Of a DNA stretch of 64,000 bases, positions 57,147-64,000 are shown piece after piece. Made by a program: the position numbers and the translations under genes. Position 1 is the stretch's first letter. Each line of letters opens with the position of its first letter. The notes under the pieces are model-generated. The model saw nothing but the letters and a program-made list of their open reading frames with translations. It was not told the DNA's origin and searched no databases. The DNA comes from Solen grandis. Its lineage: Eukaryota > Mollusca > Bivalvia > Adapedonta > Solenidae. The stretch is from contig CM037777.1 in the NCBI GenBank assembly GCA_021229015.1, positions 24,302,435 to 24,366,434 of the forward strand, given 5' to 3'.

Positions 57147-58128
57147 ATTGTTTTCTAGTCTACCCACTTACCTCGCTGGGTTGAACTCGAGTATCCCTAC
57201 AGACTTCGTATGGTAAAAAAAAAACCAATTTTATTGCAACTCTAGTAACTCTAGTAAGTTAACTGAACTCGCTCATGTGTCAAACATGTGTGGTCATTGT
57301 TAAATCATGCCATTCCCACCGCTAAGATCTCCTGCGTTGGAGATTACATTTAAAATGGATGAGTAATAAAATTAAAATGATTTACACGCTATTTAATTGT
57401 TGTCAGTTCATAATGCCATTTTTTTCATTGAATATGACAATTTGAGAGGAAAATACATATCTGCAAACAGCATTTTCGAAAAATGCATGTGAAAGTGAAA
57501 GGAGGAAGATAATTCTTATTTACATGGATTGCTCAATAGTCAGTTTGCATATGTGTGGTAATTGTTAATATATTATCAACAATGGTAAAAGCACATTTAG
57601 CAGTATCTAGGCATGCCCATGTTGCTAACCTTTGGTCATATTCATTAACTGTTTTCACTACGTGGGTCTATTTGCGTGGAAGCACAATTCACAGTTTTTA
57701 ATAGTTATGTGTGACTTCAGACACACCAACTATAGTACCAACATTTCTGGAACCCCGTTTTCTACATTTAAAACCGAATAACTCCTCAGTATGATCAATA
57801 TGATCGAACGTTTGTATGTAACTCTACCACATGTGTTTGCTAAGATAGAGCAAAAAGTTTAAAAATTAACGCTGTGTCGGAATAAATGCGCACAAGCTAC
57901 ACAATCGTTTGTGAGATGAAAACATAAAAAAAACTTATTTGTCTATGCTGTTTCTGCTGATGAATATGATTGTTTTGATGAAGTGAATACCGAAAAAATA
58001 GAACTGTCAACACTGTAACTGTTAAAATAAACAAACCATTTTGTGTTTTCATTCATCCCAATACACATTCATTTCACCTCTTTAACACCAACGCTCTATT
58101 AATATAAACACTATGAAATATATGTAGG
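57147..58128. other. Possible promoter region of the minus-strand gene
   Basis: No ORF, no tandem repeats. If the first exon is right, the transcription start lies here. No clear TATA box on the minus strand was identified. Confidence 0.35.
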
Positions 58129-58192
58129 TGGTACGCTTCGTCCGAAAATGGTACGATCAGGCAATGGTACGCTTGTGCAATGGCACGCTTCT
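58129..58192 (-). repeat. Unpaired end-box array (CGAAGCGTACCA type)
   Basis: Four inverse boxes at 58129 (tggtacgcttcg), 58149 (tggtacgatcag), 58165 (tggtacgcttgt) and 58181 (tggcacgcttct), spaced 20, 16 and 16 bp. They match the right end of the element at 18187-19582. No facing left end was found in 55.9-58.1 kb. Confidence 0.85.
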
Positions 58193-58291
58193 TCCCGCTA
58201 TCGTCATCACTTGCAGTTTTTGTGATTCAATTCTGTTTACATTATACCTATCCAGTGTTTTCCATGTGATTTATTTTACATACTTTTTTTT

Positions 58292-58360
58292 GGGGGGGGG
58301 GGGGGAGAAAATGCAGGTGGGCCTAAAAATAGACCCCCCCCCCCCCCCCCCCCCCCCCCC
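58292..58360. repeat. G14 and C27 homopolymer pair
   Basis: G run 58292-58305 and C run 58334-58360 separated by 28 bases (gagaaaatgcaggtgggcct...). They can pair as a hairpin, and each can form G-quadruplex/i-motif structures. Lengths are likely uncertain in the assembly. The proline-rich open frame across it is an artefact. Confidence 0.95.
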
Positions 58361-58392
58361 ATTGGTAAGCGCGAAAATATGTTGCATTTTCT

Positions 58393-58405
58393 AGTTTCGG
58401 TTTCT
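58393..58405 (+). promoter_or_regulatory. ISRE-like site AGTTTCGGTTTCT
   Basis: Exact match to the vertebrate interferon-stimulated response element core AGTTTCNNTTTCY. It lies about 1.25 kb upstream of the candidate first exon of a gene whose vertebrate relative PARP14 is interferon-inducible. Molluscs have IRF proteins. A single site of this length can occur by chance. Confidence 0.3.
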
Positions 58406-59069
58406 GAATCGGTTCTGTTGACTGTTCTTTGCGGATACAAAAAGATGAACTGGAGAAATTTCTAAATAATGGCGCAGAATACATCCTAATATACTGGGCT
58501 GTACTGTAAGTACAATTTAAGTTCCTTGATATAAAGGACGATGATGGTATCGGACGATGACTTCATCCGTCATCGCCGCCAGAAAAACACTTCAGCCAAA
58601 AATAACTGATCTGCAGAGAAAGACAAACGGTTCGTCAGAACATAAAGATGTAAAAGATTAAGAAAAAGTGTCATGGAATCAACAAATTTGCCGTCAGCAC
58701 TGACATCAATTGTGAATTACATAATAGGGTAGACCTATCTCTTCATATTCATGTATACATGCAAAAAAGAAATGTTTTTTTCTTTGATGACAGTGATTTT
58801 TTATTTACTATTTCTTTTTTTTTAAAGTGATTTTTCAACATGTAAATCAAGTAGACATCTTGTAATAGGTGGATGTTCTATTTTAAACAAGACCTAGTAA
58901 ACATGAACACGTATATAAACTAACTGATCACTTTATCAGCCTTTTAAAAAGTGAAAAAGTGAAAATGATATAATTTTGTACAAAATATGTCAGTTATTGA
59001 ATTTTTGTGCTATTGGTAAGGCAAGAAATGATGTTGCAATATTGTTAATTTTTATGATAAAAATATGTA
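58406..59069. other. Spacer, no supported gene
   Basis: A short codon-like stretch at about 58550-58640 (MMVSDDDFIRHRRQKNTSAK) ends at a stop and has no splice support. AT-rich afterwards. Confidence 0.4.
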
Positions 59070-59310
59070 AAACTCTCCTTGGTGGTAAGAGTCTCTGCCT
59101 CATATTCATAAAAAATTGTTCCGATATAGCTCTCTGGTATAGCTTAGCATATTAGAGTAGTTCCAGGACTTGTTGGCCCATGCAGTGTCAGGATATTAAA
59201 GGTAACTGTGTGTGGTATCATGCCACATATCTACGTCGTGATACTGCGGCTGTAAATGACTGAAATAATGTCAGTGGGACATTGTACTCAACAAACATGT
59301 AAAAAGTGTT
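59070..59310 (+). repeat. tRNA-derived SINE, + strand copy
   Basis: Contains gagtagttccaggacttgtt, ggcccatgcagtgtcaggat, gtgatactgcggctgtaaat and gtcagtgggacattgtactc: body and 3' part colinear with the minus copies at 13290, 48185 and 11898. Head partly decayed. Confidence 0.7.
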
Positions 59311-59599
59311 ATGTCTGCCAAAAGTCATCAGGTCTGGTCACAATCTTACCAATGTATACAGTTTACAATTAAGCATCTAAATTTGACTGCTTGGAATGTA
59401 GGGTCAGCAAATTTTGGGATGATATGTTCAATGAGAAAATCAGTATCATATTTAATAAGCATGAAAATGATTGTTTATAAATTTTGGGCTCAAAGTGAGC
59501 TTTTTTTATTATGAAATGTCAGTCATTTTTCAGCATTTTGTTTCATATGTAATTTAGACAAGTACTTCTGTTACGTGATTGGCATGTGCCAAGATTTTC

Positions 59600-59830
59600 T
59601 TGTGTCCCCATCATTTCATGATATTGCATGTGATGAGAAAGGAAAATGTGCAGTTGAAAAAAATGGACTTTAAACCTGGACCTCTTACTCATAGAAGAAA
59701 TGCGGAGCTACCAGATCACTTACACAAAATCTCTCACTGATATGGGTTACTTATAGCTTGTAGTATACTATCCTGCCAATTCTGAATTCATCTTGAATTC
59801 GTAATACGGAAAACAATCTGCTGTGTTCCT
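59600..59830 (-). repeat. Second SINE family, copy 1
   Basis: Shares with 60265-60480 the series gaggaaaatgtgcagt / aaaggaaaatgtgcagttg, cctggacctcttactcatag and ccagatcacttacacaaaat. The tRNA-like promoter is degraded. Confidence 0.6.
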
Positions 59831-60264
59831 GAACAATCCAAAGGCCAGACATTCAAAAAAGTGTCTGCCTGTCTGCCCTGACTGGTAATTTCTATTTTAG
59901 TCCTTTGAATATTTTAATACATTCTGTCTGAATGTCCAGTAAAATTTTAACAGCATTGTTTATCTACTTATATTGTTGAAAATTCATTTCATTAAATCAA
60001 GACTCTCTTAAGATAACATGATAATAAAGTGTTTAAATTTAATAATATCAATGAAATGAAAGAAAAACAATAATGAAATCTAGTTGTTTGAGTTTGGTCC
60101 TTTGAACTTAATTTTGGTCCTGTGAATCTTGTAAAGTTACAGGACCAAATGTCCTGCAATTCTTCTTTTTTTTTCAGATTATCTGAAAGGCAGTACATAC
60201 TGGAGAACTATACTGTCATGATCCCACATTTAGCACCAAATATTACCAGATAAGATTTTCTCTG

Positions 60265-60480
60265 CTCCTCTTATATAATGTCATTGCACGTTTTATGTGT
60301 AACCAGATGAGGAAAATGTGCAGTCATATTTGGACTCAAACCCAGGACCCTACCTTGCTGACATGACAAGTGCTCTACAGCCTTAGCTATCGGATCACAT
60401 ACACAAATCTCTCTCTGAATGGTTACATATAGGCTGTTACAGATAATGCAAAACAGACTTGATGCATTTTCTTCAAATTC
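60265..60480 (-). repeat. Second SINE family, copy 2
   Basis: The minus strand has an A-box-like tagctaaggctgtagagc and B-box-like gggtttgagtcc 40 bp apart, tRNA-derived in style; flanking segments match copy 1. Confidence 0.65.
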
Positions 60481-60898
60481 ATTGTTCTTTTTTTATATAT
60501 TTCAGGAGGGGTTCTACTGGATGGTACCACAGGTGAAGGAAGAATATGCATGCCTACCTTCATGTGCTCAGTGAAACTCCAGTAAACTCCACCCAGGTTT
60601 TAATGATTTGTGGCAGAATCCTTTTGACATCTTCTGCTCAACAGATGACATTTGGCATTATAAAAGTCCCAAGAAAGTTACTTATTGAATGAAATGATGA
60701 ATAACATTTCATTGACTGCTGCCTTGTCAAAAGCTTTACTAATCACTGTGTGAGAGATACTTTGATATCTTCATGGGCTAATGTTAGTTTTGATGCAAAA
60801 CAGATAATAAAAAGGGAAATATCATTTCTGCATCTCTGCCAAATAAGAAAGTATCTCTAAGCGATGCATTTTCACCATCAACAATGCTGAAACTATAA

Positions 60899-62965
60899 TG
60901 TTGATGACCCTCTAAAGTGTAGAATTGAAGTGATATTGCTCATGCTTTGACTCGTGCACAATTATTTTTGTGCAAAAAAAAACCTAAAAAAAAAATTCAC
61001 AAATAGAATAGTGTAGCACCAGAGTAACTTAACTTTTTTTTGAATTATCATTATTGTTTCTAAATATTGTTTTTATTATGTTTAGATAAGAATTGTCGAA
61101 GCTATACAAGTCTTTCATGCATTTCGTCACTAACTATTTTGCTCATTAGTTTGTCAGCATCTATATTTGTGTACCCCGAAGAAAAGAAATGGGGGGGGGG
61201 TGATTTTTTTTCTGCTTGTTCATTTGTCTATCTATCCGGTTTGTATGGAGCATACCTTGAAATTTGCTTTGAACTTCATGAAATGATGGAGGGTATTGAC
61301 AGAAACTGTAGTGCCATAGAATCAGAACACTTAAGACCAGTTATTTTGTTATATCTCCCCTTGGTACTATTGCCTGTACAGGTCCTATCTCTAAACTGTA
61401 AATGTGATTTTGTTATTATTGTACCCAATGATAAAGGGGAATAAGTGGCAACTTCAATGTTTAAAACTTAAAACTTTTCTGAAACCTCTTTGTAGAGACT
61501 GTTGAAACTTGGCATGAATAACATGGGTAGCTATCCACAAAAGCTGCTTAAACAAACTTGTTTCATGCAGACCTCTTGTTGCCTAGGCAACCAACAAACT
61601 TTTATATAAAAAAAAACTCTTGTAAATCTTCACCTCTGACACCATTTGTCAGAATTCCATTTCATTTAGCATGAATGGTCAACTCATTGCACTTTACCAT
61701 AATTGCTGAAATCAAGTTGATGATGATCCCTTGAAAAATGAGACCCCTTTGGGTCCAGCTAGTTTTCTTATATACTCCTTACAGAAAAGTTCAAAATTCT
61801 CCTTTGAAACCATTGAAAAATGAGGCCCCTATGGGTTGGGTAGTTTCCTAATAAAGCTTTATACAGAAAATTTAAAAATTCTTCTCCCATGAAGCATATG
61901 GGCAGAATATGATTCCTTTTTTCACAAATGGCCACCTTATGGCTGCCTACTATTATTCCTGAGATAAAGTTGATCCCATGAGAAATGAGGCCCCAGTATG
62001 ATTGTCTAATTTAAGAATTCTTTGTATCTGAAACTTAAATCTGGTTGCTGCTGGATGTAGTGATATGAAGTGATTTGAATGGCTTTAAATAAACTTATGT
62101 ACTCTGGTCAGAGATCTAAGGCGATCACAGCTCTTTTGTTTGTGGCGCAGGTGCAAATCCCAGCAGAGATGTTTTGGTGTTTTTGTCACACTAAGTTGCA
62201 AGAACAAAAAAAGCTTATAAATGTAAAACGTTTAGAAAATTCAGGTTACTTAAAAGGTCACATCTTGGAAACATACCTTGGAAATTACACAGTTCATTGA
62301 GAATAGAAAAAAATATATATGTTTACATTATATTTACTGGTCAAAATGTTGCCATGTTTTGTGAACAGCAAAAATACTGATATTTTCAATGTTTCTGTAT
62401 TATTATGTTTAGTAAAGAAATAGAATTTAAATATGGAACTTTCAGTTTCCTTGTTCATAAATGATCATCTATGGTTAATTAAAGAAACATTAAATAACTG
62501 ATAAAAAAATCAATAAAGCCTAATTATATCTGTATTAATTGTACCACTGTCCTGGTTTTACCGGGAAGTATTTGACCTTGGGGAGTAAAAATACAAAATG
62601 CTAAAAACATCATAATTAATAAATTTATTAACTTTTTTGAAACTTTCACAGACGTTCACCAAATGGCATAAATATATTAATCTCCTTGAAAAATGCCAAT
62701 TAAAGGTATTCTACCTTAAATGAATTGACATGAATTAAAGATAGGCACCCAGTCGTTCTAGTGCTTTTTCAAGAACCATAACTCCATATTATATTTTCAT
62801 TATCTCCCACTACTTTTTAATTGTCTTTGCATGCAATGACTCTTTGATGATATGGTCCATATGCTTCCTTTTCTCTGACAATGCAATATGATGGGGTATT
62901 CCATCACTTTTTGTGATTGTTCTTGTTTTTGAGATACTTGTTCAGAGCTTCTAAGACTAGAGTGG
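60899..62965. repeat. Right arm of the large inverted duplication
   Basis: Inverse of 52680-55857, colinear from ttgatgaccctctaaagtgt (60901) to acttgttcagagcttctaag (62940). A 125-codon open frame at 61067-61444 is part of the repeat and has a partial equivalent in the left arm; it is not regarded as a gene. Confidence 0.9.
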
Positions 62966-63293
62966 TCGATTTTTTTTAGACTAAGATTTTATTTTTTTTA
63001 AATCGACCTCTATATATATTATTTATACATGGAGAGATCGATTTTTTAAGTTTTTATTTATTTATTTTTACCTTAAACCCATTTTAATTGAACATACTAA
63101 TATATATACAGTACTTAATAAAAGTAATGTATATACAGTACTGAATAACGTCAAGAAAATGTTTTTTTAGAATAGATTTTACAAATCTCTGAAAGAAACG
63201 GCTCACAGCTGAGGATATTTGTGAAAATGACATGTATCATTGTCTAGTAGAAATATAAGACCTGCTGTTTGTAAATGATGCATGCTATTGAAT
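62966..63293. other. Gene-free, AT-rich
   Basis: Contains a locally inverted 'tcgattttttt / aaatcga' stretch near 62968-63045. No gene. Confidence 0.5.
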
Positions 63294-63393
63294 NNNNNNN
63301 NNNNNNNNNNNNNNNNNNNNNNNNNNNNNNNNNNNNNNNNNNNNNNNNNNNNNNNNNNNNNNNNNNNNNNNNNNNNNNNNNNNNNNNNNNNNN
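63294..63393. other. Assembly gap (100 N)
   Basis: Placeholder run of N upstream of the ankyrin start. Confidence 0.99.
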
Positions 63394-63874
63394 AAAAAAG
63401 CCACATGTAGATATAGTGTAATGACCCATGGGAAACAATAGTTGAAGTGTGTACATGATGTACTCTTGACTGGTGTACTCCAACAAGGAGATTAATTGAA
63501 AGAAAACAGTTTGAATACAAATTGTCTGCACTATACCTATATTGATTATATTTATCTAAGTGAGGGGCTGTTACAAAACTGAGTTGGAACACCTGACCAG
63601 GTTCAGGTAGAGTATTTCAAGTGATAAGTTGAACGCCCCTCGCTGGGGGAGAATACTGCATGTAAACAGTGAAGTAAAGAGTCAGTAGAAGTGGAGTAGT
63701 CAGAGCAGGAGAGACATGTCTCTGTCTAACCTATAGTAGGAATAGTAGTTTCCCTATCAAGTCAGTGTGTGGAATTTACACGAGAAATATCATAAAGTGG
63801 TGTGGAAATAATAAGCCTGGATTATATTAGTTGTTTTTGTGGTACAAATTTGTGGATAACACGTAACTAACACG
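63394..63874 (+). promoter_or_regulatory. Putative 5' UTR / promoter of the ankyrin isoform
   Basis: Non-repetitive stretch directly before the ATG at 63875, with GA-rich text (agtagaagtggagtagtcag; agcaggagagacatgtctct). An in-frame TAA at 63857-63859 closes the frame upstream. The start of transcription is not visible. Confidence 0.35.
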
Positions 63875-64000
63875 ATGACTATTGTTGAACGCAGCTTCCT
63901 GGTCAGCTTTATGGTGGATGCCCGGGGTGGGGCTCTGCGGGGCACTCGTCACTCTGGGGTCAGGATCATCATCCCACCCGGCCGTGCTGCCATGCCCACA
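63875..64000 (+). CDS. Ankyrin, ZU5 domain start (partial, runs off the window)
   Basis: From ATG 63875 the frame reads [20 protein letters not shown], then [22 protein letters not shown]. The block [20 protein letters not shown] is the diagnostic beginning of the first ZU5 domain of ankyrins (spectrin-binding region). G+C and codon use differ sharply from the surrounding AT-rich DNA, as expected for a conserved exon. An ATG six codons before the conserved block, preceded by an in-frame stop, suggests a first exon for a short isoform lacking the ankyrin repeats. Alternatively, the exon begins at a splice acceptor (..gaacgcag at 63885-63892) and the ATG is fortuitous. Ankyrins link membrane proteins to the spectrin cytoskeleton. 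Confidence 0.88.
   Translation, partial: MTIVERSFLVSFMVDARGGALRGTRHSGVRIIIPPGRAAMPT

Noticed and set aside
58128..58394. 88-codon ORF with a proline run
   Set aside because: Produced by the C27 homopolymer and the end-box array.
61067..61444. 125-codon ORF as a membrane protein gene
   Set aside because: It lies in the right arm of the inverted duplication and in a tandem-core repeat. The equivalent in the left arm is open only in part, and no start context or exon signals exist.

Overview
The window reads as nuclear DNA from an animal, most likely a bivalve mollusc. Coding sequence is sparse and split into short exons with GT/AG boundaries. The rest is AT-rich intron and repeat sequence, dominated by tandem-repeat-core elements with heads such as GGGCCAAGATGGCCC and tails such as CTCAGGTGAGCTAAAAA, of a kind I associate with bivalve genomes (pearl/Helitron-like elements). 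No prokaryotic operon, rRNA, functional tRNA or CRISPR is visible. Three 100-N assembly gaps lie at 2401-2500, 52501-52600 and 63294-63393.

Host genes. (1) One exon on the + strand (1305-1681) looks like the KH/RRM-like N-terminal part of a PARP14-type protein. (2) A large minus-strand PARP14-like gene appears to run from a possible first coding exon at 57146 down to at least 14731. Its supported exons are a 449-residue KH-like exon (51153-52500), a degenerate macro-domain exon (49962-50423), one complete macro domain split over three exons (48453-48511, 38966-39205, 38592-38813), and a series of short exons (29395-29473, perhaps 28387-28507, 21706-21828, 20649-20756, 16302-16451, 14731-14881) that look like eroded macro/KH units. 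Splice phases agree along the chain except at one doubtful exon. No WWE or ADP-ribosyltransferase domain is seen in the window. (3) At the right edge (63875 onward, +) is the start of an ankyrin ZU5 domain, with an in-frame ATG just before it and a stop upstream: a candidate internal-promoter ankyrin isoform.

Mobile DNA. The most unusual object is 39899-43254, a 3.36-kb element that is visibly richer in G+C than its surroundings. It has about 225-bp terminal inverted repeats starting AGTAGTATAGG and a 6-bp target duplication CATCCA, which are Maverick/Polinton hallmarks, but its cargo is small and unfamiliar: a frame-broken gene of unknown family, a coiled-coil ORF, a 32-33-bp iteron-like array and TIR-derived subterminal repeats. 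Others are an internally deleted hAT element (24313-26805) carrying a nested LINE 3' end; a 1.4-kb element ended by triplicated CGAAGCGTACCA boxes (18187-19582), with a second, unpaired box array at 58129-58192; a 244-bp foldback MITE (21872-22115); Tigger and mariner relics; SINEs; and at least two stacks of nested tandem-repeat elements, three levels deep.

At 52680-62965, upstream of the PARP14-like gene body, is a large diverged inverted duplication (arms about 3.2 and 2.1 kb, spacer about 5 kb). The spacer holds the candidate first exon, an exact match to the vertebrate ISRE consensus, the unpaired box array and a G14/C27 homopolymer pair.
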